From NCBI GenBank assembly GCA_021797955.1, contig JAJZYV010000137.1:1-5831 (forward strand): DNA of 5,831 nucleotides, written 5' to 3'. Positions 1 through 5,831 of the stretch are shown here, in pieces. The DNA is from Thermoplasmata archaeon (GTDB lineage: Archaea; Thermoplasmatota; Thermoplasmata; Thermoplasmatales; Thermoplasmataceae). The notes under the pieces are model-generated. The model was not told where the DNA came from. It worked only from the letters and a program-made list of their open reading frames with translations, and made no database searches. The position numbers and the translations under genes were made by a program. The first letter of the stretch is position 1; the number at the start of each line of letters is the position of its first letter.

Positions 1-1
1 T

Positions 2-451
2 TTAGTTAATGACAAGGATTTTCTGTTTTTTAAGAATAGGGTCGTTGAATATTTGAAGAGAGATATCAAACATGGTTACGGGATTAATGGCGACATAAAT
101 TATTTCAATTGCAAGGAAGATGCCGATCACTCCAGGGAATCTGTAAAAAGATTACTGGAAAATGGCTTTGATTATGTAGAAGGACTGAACGAGGGTGTGC
201 ATCTTTTAGTCAATCAGTACGGTGATGAAATTGGAGAAATGAACCATATTTGTGGTCCCGTGATTGCAATAATGCATTATTCCAATCTGTCAGATGCCGT
301 AAACATTTCAACAAAATTCAAAGATAGGATGTTTTTAAATATATTTACTGATAGTTTCTCCAAGGTTCAGTACATAAATGAGCAGGAGGGGGCAAATGCA
401 ATAATATTTAAAGATCTGGAAGATAGTAGCTCTTTACTGAAATCTTTATAA
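2..451 (+). CDS. Aldehyde dehydrogenase superfamily-like protein, C-terminal part (5' end outside the window)
   Basis: The frame is open from the first complete codon at position 2 to a TAA at 449-451 (149 residues seen). A TTG at 53 is only an internal codon, since coding clearly continues upstream of it. The pattern matches the segment of aldehyde dehydrogenases after the catalytic cysteine: an amphipathic helix (FKNRVVEYLKRDIKHGYG), a helix ending in LLENG, then NHICGPVIAI followed by LSDAV and NIFTDSFSKVQYINEQEGAN. This parallels the family's EIFGPV block, the 'D..EAI.IAN' helix and the 'VFT.D...A......GAV.IN' strand. The Glu of EIFGPV, which contacts the nicotinamide ribose in the family, is His here, and Phe is Cys. 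The protein stops about 40-50 residues early, without the usual FPFGG.K.SG.G segment. The catalytic region lies outside the window. It may be a divergent non-enzymatic paralogue or a decaying gene. The family call is from remembered motifs, not a search. Confidence 0.5.
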   Translation, partial: LVNDKDFLFFKNRVVEYLKRDIKHGYGINGDINYFNCKEDADHSRESVKRLLENGFDYVEGLNEGVHLLVNQYGDEIGEMNHICGPVIAIMHYSNLSDAVNISTKFKDRMFLNIFTDSFSKVQYINEQEGANAIIFKDLEDSSSLLKSL

Positions 452-453
452 AT

Positions 454-487
454 AGAATGAGAAAAACGGTTATTCCTTTTTCATTCT
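454..487. terminator. Candidate bidirectional terminator between convergent genes
   Basis: An imperfect inverted repeat pairs AGAATGAGAAAAA (454-466) with TTTTTCATTCT (477-487): 11 base pairs with one bulged G and a 10-base loop. It sits in the 18 bp convergent gap and overlaps the last codons of icd (stop at 470-472). Each strand has a T5 run just past the incoming gene's stop: TTTTT at 477-481 on +, and on - the complement of the AAAAA at 462-466. Archaeal termination relies mainly on U-rich tracts, so the T runs may matter more than the AT-rich stem. Confidence 0.4.
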
Positions 488-1681
488 TTTGATAATTTCA
501 TCTGCAAATTCGGAGCATTTTAGTGCTCTGATGTTTAAAATTCTTGCAAGATCCTGTGTCACCTTCTGATCTCTGTAACAGAGTGTCACTGCATTGTCCA
601 GTATATCGGCTGATTCTTTCCATCCAATGTGCCTCAGCATCATTACTGCTGAAAGTATTAGTGATGTTGGGTTAGCTATGTCCATTCCAGCGTACTTTGG
701 AGCAGTTCCATGGACAGCTTCAAAGACTGCATAAACGTCTCCCATGTTACCACCGGGGGCAATTCCAATCCCACCCACCTGTGCTGCAAGTGCATCTGAA
801 ATATAGTCCCCATTCAGATTTGGAGTCGCTATTACATCATAATCCGACGTTCTTGTCAGTGCCTGTTGAAACATGTTATCTGCTATCCTGTCCTTTAGGA
901 TTACCCTGCCAGAAAGTGCATCAGGATTTTGCAGGTATTCCTCTTCCGTCACTGTCTGATTTGGGAATTCTGTTCTAGCCAATTCATATCCCCATTCCTT
1001 GAAAGCCCCCTCAGTGTATTTCATTATATTTCCCTTATGCATCAGAGTAACACTCTTTCTGTTGTTCGCTATAGCATACTGTATTGCCTTTCTTACAAGT
1101 CTCTGACTCTTAAACTTCCCAATGGGTTTAATCCCAACACCAGTGTCATCACTTAGACTTACCCCAAACTCCCTTGAGAGAAACTCTCTCACTTTCTTAG
1201 CCTGTTCAGAATCATATTTCCATTCTATACCTGCATAAACATCTTCGGTATTTTCCCTAAATACGACCATATCCATGTATTCCGGATGAACCATAGGTGA
1301 CGGCACGCCTGGAAAATATCTCACCGGTCTAATATTGGCATATAGGTCGAATTGTTGTCTCAGAGTGACATTGAGGCTTCGAAAGCCCTGTCCTACAGGG
1401 GTGGTCAGAGGTCCCTTTATCGATACAATACACTTTTCTACCTGTTTCTGTGATTCCTTCGGAAAGTGTTCACCTGTTTTTTCAAATGCTTCTTCTCCGG
1501 CTAAAATTTTTTCCCATTCCACACTTCTATCTCCATTATAGGCTACTTCGATGGAGGCGTTTACAGTGTCAATCATTGCTTTTGTGATGTCCGGACCTAT
1601 CCCGTCACCTTCAATATATCCAAGAGTGACCCTGTCGGGCACCGTTATTTTTTTATTATCATCTACTGTTATATACGCCAT
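470..1681 (-). CDS. icd: Isocitrate dehydrogenase, NADP-dependent type
   Basis: Oxidatively decarboxylates isocitrate to 2-oxoglutarate, giving NADPH, in the cytoplasmic TCA cycle. Similarity to E. coli Icd is clear end to end. Residues are numbered from the ATG at 1681 (403 aa). The substrate site is complete: S102 and N104 in RSLNVTLRQ, R108, R118 (IRPVR), R142 and Y149 in FRENTEDVYAGIEW, K216 in HKGN, and the metal-binding Asp residues D268, D292 and D296 (NLNGDYISD). The cofactor signature HGTAPKY carries K329/Y330, equivalents of E. coli Lys344/Tyr345 that bind the NADP 2'-phosphate, and R380 matches Arg395. Val351 and Tyr391 are replaced by Ala and Gln. Start choice: a GTG at 1702 would add 7 residues, but a TTTATG box lies 22-26 bp ahead of ATG 1681 and there is no ribosome binding site, which favours a leaderless mRNA from that ATG. 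It is divergent from purA and convergent with the dehydrogenase-like gene. Confidence 0.95.
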   Translation of the reverse strand: MAYITVDDNKKITVPDRVTLGYIEGDGIGPDITKAMIDTVNASIEVAYNGDRSVEWEKILAGEEAFEKTGEHFPKESQKQVEKCIVSIKGPLTTPVGQGFRSLNVTLRQQFDLYANIRPVRYFPGVPSPMVHPEYMDMVVFRENTEDVYAGIEWKYDSEQAKKVREFLSREFGVSLSDDTGVGIKPIGKFKSQRLVRKAIQYAIANNRKSVTLMHKGNIMKYTEGAFKEWGYELARTEFPNQTVTEEEYLQNPDALSGRVILKDRIADNMFQQALTRTSDYDVIATPNLNGDYISDALAAQVGGIGIAPGGNMGDVYAVFEAVHGTAPKYAGMDIANPTSLILSAVMMLRHIGWKESADILDNAVTLCYRDQKVTQDLARILNIRALKCSEFADEIIKRMKKE

Positions 1682-1697
1682 GGGTCTAAATCGCAAC

Positions 1698-1718
1698 TTC
1701 ACATAAACTGTTTTTGAT
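1698..1718 (-). promoter_or_regulatory. Candidate archaeal promoter of icd
   Basis: On the - strand an A-rich stretch (ATCAAAAACAG) resembling a B-recognition element precedes a TTTATG box (1707-1702). Its centre is about 24 bp upstream of the ATG at 1681, as expected for a leaderless transcript. A second weaker box, TTTAAC at 1730-1725, would instead place a start near the alternative GTG codon at 1702. Which one is used cannot be told from sequence alone. Confidence 0.4.
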
Positions 1719-1741
1719 TAATGGGTTAAAGTTGCAATATC

Positions 1742-1876
1742 CTACGAGTTTAAGGATTCCCTCGCCAGTATCTTAAGATCATGTACTTTTAGTAAATCCG
1801 CATTCTTCCATCCCTTTTGGCAAAGAGTGGACGTAATTACTGTTACATTGATAGTTCCTGAGAGCAAAATTTCCAT
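1742..1876 (-). other. Unassigned 44-codon open frame in the icd-purA gap
   Basis: An ATG at 1876-1874 opens a 44-residue frame to a TAG at 1744-1742, 60 bp upstream of the icd ATG and in the same direction. An in-frame TAA precedes the ATG by one codon, so it does not extend upstream. The peptide begins MEILLSGTINVTVITS and ends in a charged helix-like tail (ADLLKVHDLKILARESL). I see neither a ribosome binding site nor a good TATA box ahead of it. The GTIN start faintly recalls the 'GTIN' motif of CbiZ-type adenosylcobinamide amidohydrolases, which would make it a gene remnant, but the match is too short to assert. It may be chance. The rest of the 1703-1994 gap holds only the two promoters as far as I can see. 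Confidence 0.15.
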
Positions 1877-1951
1877 GTTTTAAGTTAGACGTGTGGGTTC
1901 TACCTGGATCACTATTTGTTCAATCGATCACATAACCGGATAGCATAAACT

Positions 1952-1971
1952 AGCAAAGGTAATTAATATTT
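1952..1971 (+). promoter_or_regulatory. Archaeal promoter of purA (BRE and TATA box)
   Basis: A purine-rich AGCAAAGG (1952-1959), in the position of a B-recognition element, is followed by AATTAATATTT (1961-1971). The box is centred about 28 bp before the purA ATG at 1995, and there is no Shine-Dalgarno-like sequence in between. This is the geometry of a leaderless archaeal transcript starting at or a few bases before the ATG. Confidence 0.6.
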
Positions 1972-1994
1972 GAAGTAAATGTCATTGAAAAACA

Positions 1995-3266
1995 ATGAGG
2001 AGTCTCGTTCTTGGTTTACAATTTGGTGATGAGGGCAAGGGAAAGATAACTGACTTTATTTCAGGAGAAAGTTCAATTTTAATAAGATACAATGGGGGAA
2101 CCAATGCTGGACATACCGTGGTTACAGCCAAGGGAACCTTCAAGTTTCACCTTTTGCCGGCAGGTTCACTTAGAGCTCAATGTATAGTTCTTGGGAATGG
2201 TATGGTGATTGATCCTGAAGCGTTGGTCAAGGAAATTGATTCCATAAAGGCAGAGAATCCAAACTTGAATATTTACATAAGTTCAGCAGCAAACATTGTT
2301 ACTAAGATGCATAAGGAGATGGATAAAGCCCAGGAAGAAATGCGGGGCGCGAGCAAAATAGGCACTACGTCTCACGGAATAGGACCAACTTATGAAGAGA
2401 AATACTCAAGAAACGGAATAAGGATGGAAGATCTGGAAAACAAAGAGAAAATTAGAGACAAACTTTACCTAATATCAAAAATGAGAAGATCCGAACTGGA
2501 AAGAACAGAATATGTAAATAATACCAGATTGGATGAATTAGCTGATGAACTATCTAAGTATTGGCCCATCTTAGGTAAATACGTTAAACGAACTGAGATT
2601 ATTCTCCATTCCATGGTTCGTGAAAATAAGGAGATGGTTTTCGAAGGCGGACACGGAACAATGCTTGACATTGACTTCGGGTCATATCCTTATGTAACTT
2701 CTTCCAACACCATATCTGGGGGTGTTCATACAGGGTCTGGGGTTTCACTGAGGAAGATTAACAGAATAATAGGAGTTGTGAAATCATATACTTCAAGAGT
2801 TGGAGAAGGCCCATTTCCAACGGAGCTGCATGGAGAAGATGCGGACCGATTGCGGGAAGCTGGTGGGGAATATGGAACAACAACTGGAAGGCCAAGACGT
2901 GTTGGATGGTTGGATATACCGCTTGTGAAGTATGCCTCTGAGCTGAACGATGCTGATGAAATCTCACTGACTAAATTAGATGTGCTAGGAACATTTAAAA
3001 AGATAAAAATTTGCACTTCTTACGGTGAAGGAGTTGATAATCCGATGGAGGTGTTGACCAACAGAAAGATCGCAAAACCGGAATATATCGAAATGGAAAG
3101 TTGGGGAGCCCTGACTGACTATGAAATTGCAGATATGGTCAGAAATGGATACGATTCGCTTCCTATAAACATGAGGTTATACATTGAAAAAATAGAAGAG
3201 CTGACCGGAAAAAGGATCAAAATAATATCCATAGGAAAAATAAGAGACAGTACAATTAGCAGGTGA
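1995..3266 (+). CDS. purA: Adenylosuccinate synthetase
   Basis: Catalyses IMP + aspartate + GTP to adenylosuccinate, the first committed step of AMP synthesis. At 423 aa it is the long form found in bacteria and eukaryotes rather than the shortened form (about 340 aa) known from several archaea. Visible motifs: GDEGKGK at 11-17 with catalytic D12; NAGHT with H40; the IGTTSHGIGPTYEEK signature at 122-136 with T125, K136 and R139 (IMP phosphate, the Arg acting across the dimer); DIDFGSYPYVTSSN at 225-238; the aspartate-binding loop TTTGRPRR (295-302) with R299 and R301; the guanine-binding TKLDVL (327-332); and S412/G414 near the C-terminus. The residue equivalent to E. coli Gln224, an IMP contact, is H220. 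The ATG at 1995 starts exactly at the conserved first beta strand and fits the upstream promoter. The DRG GTPase gene follows on the same strand after 74 bp. Confidence 0.96.
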   Translation: MRSLVLGLQFGDEGKGKITDFISGESSILIRYNGGTNAGHTVVTAKGTFKFHLLPAGSLRAQCIVLGNGMVIDPEALVKEIDSIKAENPNLNIYISSAANIVTKMHKEMDKAQEEMRGASKIGTTSHGIGPTYEEKYSRNGIRMEDLENKEKIRDKLYLISKMRRSELERTEYVNNTRLDELADELSKYWPILGKYVKRTEIILHSMVRENKEMVFEGGHGTMLDIDFGSYPYVTSSNTISGGVHTGSGVSLRKINRIIGVVKSYTSRVGEGPFPTELHGEDADRLREAGGEYGTTTGRPRRVGWLDIPLVKYASELNDADEISLTKLDVLGTFKKIKICTSYGEGVDNPMEVLTNRKIAKPEYIEMESWGALTDYEIADMVRNGYDSLPINMRLYIEKIEELTGKRIKIISIGKIRDSTISR

Positions 3267-3325
3267 AAAAGATAGCAGTACTGAAAAAATTAAAAGGCTA
3301 ATTCATTTCACTCTTTGTCGCATAA

Positions 3326-3330
3326 GAGGT
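3326..3330 (+). promoter_or_regulatory. Ribosome binding site supporting the TTG start of the DRG GTPase
   Basis: GAGGT ends 10 bases before TTG at 3341. An in-frame TAA at 3323-3325 lies just upstream, and no ATG or GTG occurs between it and the TTG, so TTG is the only start that retains the conserved N-terminal helix. An AATTAAAA stretch near 3287-3294 could be a weak own promoter. Otherwise the gene is read through from purA. Confidence 0.55.
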
Positions 3331-3340
3331 TCAGAACCAA

Positions 3341-4429
3341 TTGACAACTATTGAAGATAGGATCAAGGAAATTGAAGACGAGATCCACAGAACAAAATAC
3401 AACAAAGCAACCGAAGCTCATATTGGAATGTTAAAAGCCAAAATGGCAAAACTTCAGATAGATGCAGAAAAAGCCGGCCATTCAGGAGGTGGAAGTGGAT
3501 TTTCTGTCCCAAAATCAGGTGATGCTTCAGTGGCTTTGGTGGGTTATCCAAATGTGGGGAAGAGCAGTTTACTCAATGCAATAACCGGAACTGAAAGTGA
3601 GGTTGGAAATTTTGCATTTACTACACTAAAAGTTATACCGGGTACGTTGAAGTATAAGGGAACCCAGATACAGATTCTCGATCTTCCAGGGATTATAGAT
3701 AATGCAGCACTTGGGTCAGGGAGGGGCCGAGAAGTTCTGAGCATGGTAAGGGCTGTAGAGCTAATCCTTCTTATTACTGATGTGGAATGCAAGGGAATAG
3801 ATAGAATACTGGAGGAACTGCGAAAGTCCGGAATTGTTGTAAACAGGGAACGAAAGAATATTTCAATGAAAAAGAAAAACACCGGTGGAATTAAAATAAG
3901 GAAGCCAAGATCTCTGGAGATAGATGAGGATAGAATTAAGGCAATCGCGAAGGAGTTCAAGATCACGAATATGGAGTTATACATAAGAGAGAACTTGAGT
4001 GATGATGATTTGATTGATTTTTTCAGAGGGAATGTTGTTTATATTCCTGCTATAGTAGTTGTTAACAAGATAGATATGCCACACAATTCCGATAAGATTA
4101 AGGAAATGGGGAAGTATGGAGACGTGCTGACTGTCTCTGCCTCTTCAAAACTCGGAATTAATCAGCTAAAGGAGTCCATGTATCAGAGGCTAAACTTGGT
4201 TAGAGTATATCTCAGAAACAAGTCAGGCGTAACAGATTTTGAAAGGCCTCTGGTTTTAAGACAGGGTTCTTCCATAAGAGATGTTTGCAGAAAAATCAGC
4301 AGAGAGATGATTGACTCTTTCCGATATGCGATTATAACAAGCGAAGGAGCGAAAATAAGAGATATGAGAGTTGGTCTGGACTATGAAGTTACGGATGAAG
4401 ATGTCGTAACTGTCATCAGTAAATTCTAA
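3341..4429 (+). CDS. drg: DRG-family GTP-binding protein with TGS domain
   Basis: A cytoplasmic GTPase of the Obg/DRG group, 362 aa, the usual length for archaeal and eukaryotic DRG proteins, which in eukaryotes associate with ribosomes. Order of parts: a charged N-terminal helical segment (1-45, IEDRIKEIEDEI and ATEAHIGMLKAKMAKLQ); a Gly-rich linker (47-53); the G domain with G1 GYPNVGKSS (68-76), G2 FTT (93-95), G3 DLPG (114-117), G4 NKID (242-245) and G5 SAS (266-268); a lysine-rich insertion (about 165-230) between G3 and G4, typical of the family; and a TGS domain (about 285-362). All nucleotide-binding motifs are intact. Translation starts at TTG with a GAGGT site 10 bases upstream. The gene lies 74 bp after purA on the same strand and converges on the threonine ammonia-lyase gene. 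Its precise role in archaea is inferred from the family. Confidence 0.94.
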   Translation: MTTIEDRIKEIEDEIHRTKYNKATEAHIGMLKAKMAKLQIDAEKAGHSGGGSGFSVPKSGDASVALVGYPNVGKSSLLNAITGTESEVGNFAFTTLKVIPGTLKYKGTQIQILDLPGIIDNAALGSGRGREVLSMVRAVELILLITDVECKGIDRILEELRKSGIVVNRERKNISMKKKNTGGIKIRKPRSLEIDEDRIKAIAKEFKITNMELYIRENLSDDDLIDFFRGNVVYIPAIVVVNKIDMPHNSDKIKEMGKYGDVLTVSASSKLGINQLKESMYQRLNLVRVYLRNKSGVTDFERPLVLRQGSSIRDVCRKISREMIDSFRYAIITSEGAKIRDMRVGLDYEVTDEDVVTVISKF

Positions 4430-4458
4430 AATCATTATATTGGCTTGAAACAATTGCT

Positions 4459-4496
4459 TGTCTGATACTCTGGATAAATGTGATTTCAATCAGATA
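4459..4496. terminator. Weak candidate hairpin between convergent drg and ilvA
   Basis: TTGTCTGAT pairs through its TCTGAT (4461-4466) with ATCAGA (4489-4494), extended by a G-T and a T-A pair, giving about 8 base pairs around a 22-base loop. It lies in the 56 bp convergent gap and overlaps the last ilvA codons. No long T run follows on either strand, so its function as a terminator is doubtful. Confidence 0.2.
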
Positions 4497-5700
4497 CAAC
4501 GTGAAACCTGTAACCAACTTCTTTTAATTTGTCCAAAAGAATTTCAAGGTGTTCCCTGTCTCTAACGTTTACGCTGAACCTGATGCTTTGAAATCCTATC
4601 GGCGTATCCTGTGATAAATTATCCACTTCCGCGTGAAATATATTAGCTCCGGAGGAAGAAATGGAGGTTGTTATTTTCTGGAGCGTGCCTGGCCTATCGG
4701 GAATTTTGCATTCTATTCTGACTAACCCCATGTCGACCTCCATGCTCTTATAGATGATCTTGGACAGAAGGAGCAGGTCAATATTTCCCCCCGATATTAC
4801 CAGAACAGTTGGTTCGCCTTTCACATCAATATTACCTGACATTAGAGCGGCCAGTGGCGCGGCTGCAGAAGCCTCTGCTACAATTTTCTGCCTTTCGAGG
4901 AGCTTGAATAATGCATAAGCCATCTGTTCGTCATTTACGCTAACTACATTATCCACGTATTTTTTAATAAGTTCTAAGTTCATGTCGCCTGGGTTGCCAA
5001 CAGCAATTCCATCAGCTATTGTAAATCCTTTAGAACCTATGATTGGCCCTCCTGAAAGTGCCTGAATTACTGCGTCGCAATTCTCACTTTGGACACCATG
5101 CACCTTTGCAATGGACCCGGAATCTTTAACAGCCATTGAAATACCTGAAATAAGACCGCCCCCTCCCAGTGGAACAATCAGGTGCCGGACCTGCGGCACT
5201 TCATCAATAATCTCCAGGCCAACGGTTCCCTGACCTGCTACGATATACCTGTCATTGAACCCATCTACGAATGTTCGGTTTTCTTCCAAGGCCAATTTTT
5301 TGGCTTCCCTGAAAGCCTCTGCGTAACTTTCCCCCTTTAGTACAATCTCCGCTCCATAATTTCTTACTGCGTTTATCTTAGCACTGATTGTGTAAGTTGG
5401 CATAACTATTTTGGATGATATTCCGCTTTGCTTGGCTGCAAAGGCTACTCCTTGCGCATGGTTTCCTGCGCTGCATGCAACAACTCCCGCTTTTCTTTCC
5501 ATTTCCGAAAGACTTGACATCTTATATAGAGCGCCTCTTGATTTGAAGGACCCAGTTTTTTGAAAATTCTCAAGTTTCAAATATATAGGGGCGTGAAACA
5601 TATCTGAAAAGGTCTTTGAATAAAGAACTGGAGTTTTTTCTATTTTCCCTGAGAGGAACTCTCTTGCATTTTTTATATCTTCCAATGTCGGAAAATCCAT
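4486..5700 (-). CDS. ilvA: Threonine ammonia-lyase with C-terminal ACT domain
   Basis: A PLP enzyme that deaminates threonine (and usually serine) to 2-oxobutanoate and ammonia, feeding isoleucine synthesis or threonine breakdown. The 404 aa product matches the medium-length form: a catalytic domain (about 1-320) and a single ACT domain (about 326-400), against two ACT-like units in E. coli IlvA and none in TdcB. Visible residues: K53 in QKTGSFKSRGA forms the Schiff base; SAGNHAQG (77-84) holds the substrate; PLGGGGLISG (177-186) binds the PLP phosphate; EASAAAPLAAL (276-286) and SGGN (303-306) complete the pocket. The ACT segment starts at LVRIECKIPDRPGTL and carries GANIFHAEVD, so control by an amino acid is likely; which one cannot be read from the sequence. 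The ATG at 5700 has a good AGGTGA site upstream and lies 15 bp after a - strand gene, suggesting an operon. The tdcB name is also used for this form. Confidence 0.93.
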   Translation of the reverse strand: MDFPTLEDIKNAREFLSGKIEKTPVLYSKTFSDMFHAPIYLKLENFQKTGSFKSRGALYKMSSLSEMERKAGVVACSAGNHAQGVAFAAKQSGISSKIVMPTYTISAKINAVRNYGAEIVLKGESYAEAFREAKKLALEENRTFVDGFNDRYIVAGQGTVGLEIIDEVPQVRHLIVPLGGGGLISGISMAVKDSGSIAKVHGVQSENCDAVIQALSGGPIIGSKGFTIADGIAVGNPGDMNLELIKKYVDNVVSVNDEQMAYALFKLLERQKIVAEASAAAPLAALMSGNIDVKGEPTVLVISGGNIDLLLLSKIIYKSMEVDMGLVRIECKIPDRPGTLQKITTSISSSGANIFHAEVDNLSQDTPIGFQSIRFSVNVRDREHLEILLDKLKEVGYRFHVVSD

Positions 5701-5704
5701 ATCT

Positions 5705-5710
5705 TCACCT
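5705..5710 (-). promoter_or_regulatory. Shine-Dalgarno site of the threonine ammonia-lyase gene
   Basis: On the - strand AGGTGA (5710-5705) lies 4 bases before the ATG at 5700. It fills most of the 15 bp gap after the upstream gene's stop codon, which fits translation from a shared mRNA and contrasts with the leaderless style of icd and purA. A TTTATTTAAA box inside the upstream gene (5765-5756) could serve as an extra internal promoter. Confidence 0.6.
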
Positions 5711-5715
5711 ACCGA

Positions 5716-5829
5716 TTATTCACCGTTAAGAAGGATCTCAAGTTTATTCATTGAATTTAAATAAAGTTGTTCAACATCCTCGGCGAAAAGGTTTAGCTTT
5801 ATTTTCTGTTCTGAAATATATTTTTCTTC
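5716..5829 (-). CDS. C-terminal end of an unidentified small protein, possibly KEOPS Pcc1-like (5' end outside the window)
   Basis: On the - strand one frame is open from the window edge (first complete codon at 5829) to a TAA at 5718-5716; the other two frames hit stops. The 37 visible residues end in AEDVEQLYLNSMNKLEILLNGE, preceded by alternating charged and hydrophobic residues (QKIKLNLF) like a beta strand. A strand followed by A-x-D-x-x-x-L and a helix with N and L-x-x-L spacing to a near-terminal end resembles the tail of Pcc1, the small dimerising subunit of the KEOPS complex that makes the tRNA t6A modification. The characteristic 'RAA.NS' core is not clearly kept, so this stays a guess. 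The stop lies 15 bp before the threonine ammonia-lyase ATG on the same strand, so co-transcription is likely. Confidence 0.5.
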   Translation of the reverse strand, partial: EEKYISEQKIKLNLFAEDVEQLYLNSMNKLEILLNGE

Positions 5830-5831
5830 TT

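Noticed and set aside
697..978. 93-codon open frame on the + strand inside icd
   Set aside because: It is antisense to conserved icd catalytic sequence, its composition is rich in His, Leu and Pro, and there is no promoter or ribosome binding site. A shadow frame.
1891..1912. GGGTTCTACCTGGATC, examined as a possible tRNA T-arm
   Set aside because: It lacks the GGTTCRA..CC consensus, and no acceptor, D or anticodon stems can be drawn around it on either strand.
1907..1931. Direct repeat GATCAC at 1907-1912 and 1926-1931 upstream of the purA promoter, the second overlapping ATCGAT
   Set aside because: Two 6-base copies 19 bp apart could be an operator, but such short repeats are expected by chance and no flanking bases extend the match.
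2726..3016. 96-codon open frame on the - strand inside purA
   Set aside because: It is antisense to the conserved aspartate-binding loop region of PurA, and its Ser/Pro-rich product has no recognisable feature.
3263..3311. GTGAAA...TTTCAC pair after purA, considered as a terminator
   Set aside because: A 6 bp AT-rich stem with a loop of more than 30 bases and no T run is not convincing.
3544..3984. 146-codon open frame on the - strand, opposite the DRG gene
   Set aside because: It lies wholly antisense to a strongly conserved GTPase, and its translation (Ser/Ile/Phe-rich) has no family features. It is a shadow of codon use on the coding strand.

Overview
The window reads as a piece of an archaeal chromosome, most likely from the Thermoplasmata (Thermoplasma/Ferroplasma-like acidophiles). 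That placement is an inference. It rests on a DRG-type GTPase with the archaeal N-terminal helix and C-terminal TGS domain, TATA-like boxes about 25-30 bp ahead of starts that have no ribosome binding site (leaderless style), a few genes that do carry a GGTG/GAGG-type site, and heavy use of AGA/AGG (Arg) and ATA (Ile) codons in an AT-rich sequence. There are no mobile elements, CRISPR arrays, recognisable RNA genes or signs of recent transfer.

Layout. The left edge holds the 3' end of a + strand gene whose product resembles the C-terminal part of an aldehyde dehydrogenase superfamily protein but lacks key residues. It converges, with an 18 bp gap, on a - strand NADP-type isocitrate dehydrogenase (icd). 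A divergent intergenic region of about 300 bp, with a promoter at each end, separates icd from a + strand adenylosuccinate synthetase (purA). After a 74 bp gap purA is followed by a + strand DRG-family GTPase that starts with TTG. This gene converges, with a 56 bp gap, on a - strand threonine ammonia-lyase with an ACT domain (ilvA/tdcB type). The lyase lies 15 bp downstream of a - strand gene running off the right edge; its last 37 codons look like the end of a KEOPS Pcc1-like small protein, which is tentative.

Function. The genes are housekeeping: the 2-oxoglutarate/NADPH-forming step of the TCA cycle, the first committed step from IMP to AMP, a ribosome-associated GTPase, and the threonine deaminase that supplies 2-oxobutanoate for isoleucine. 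They do not form one pathway. The order (convergent, divergent, tandem, convergent) suggests independent transcription units, except the likely co-transcribed pair at the right edge and possibly purA-drg. I found no convincing undescribed system. The points worth a second look are the degenerate dehydrogenase tail, a 44-codon open frame in the icd-purA gap, a few active-site substitutions, and the Pcc1-like tail.
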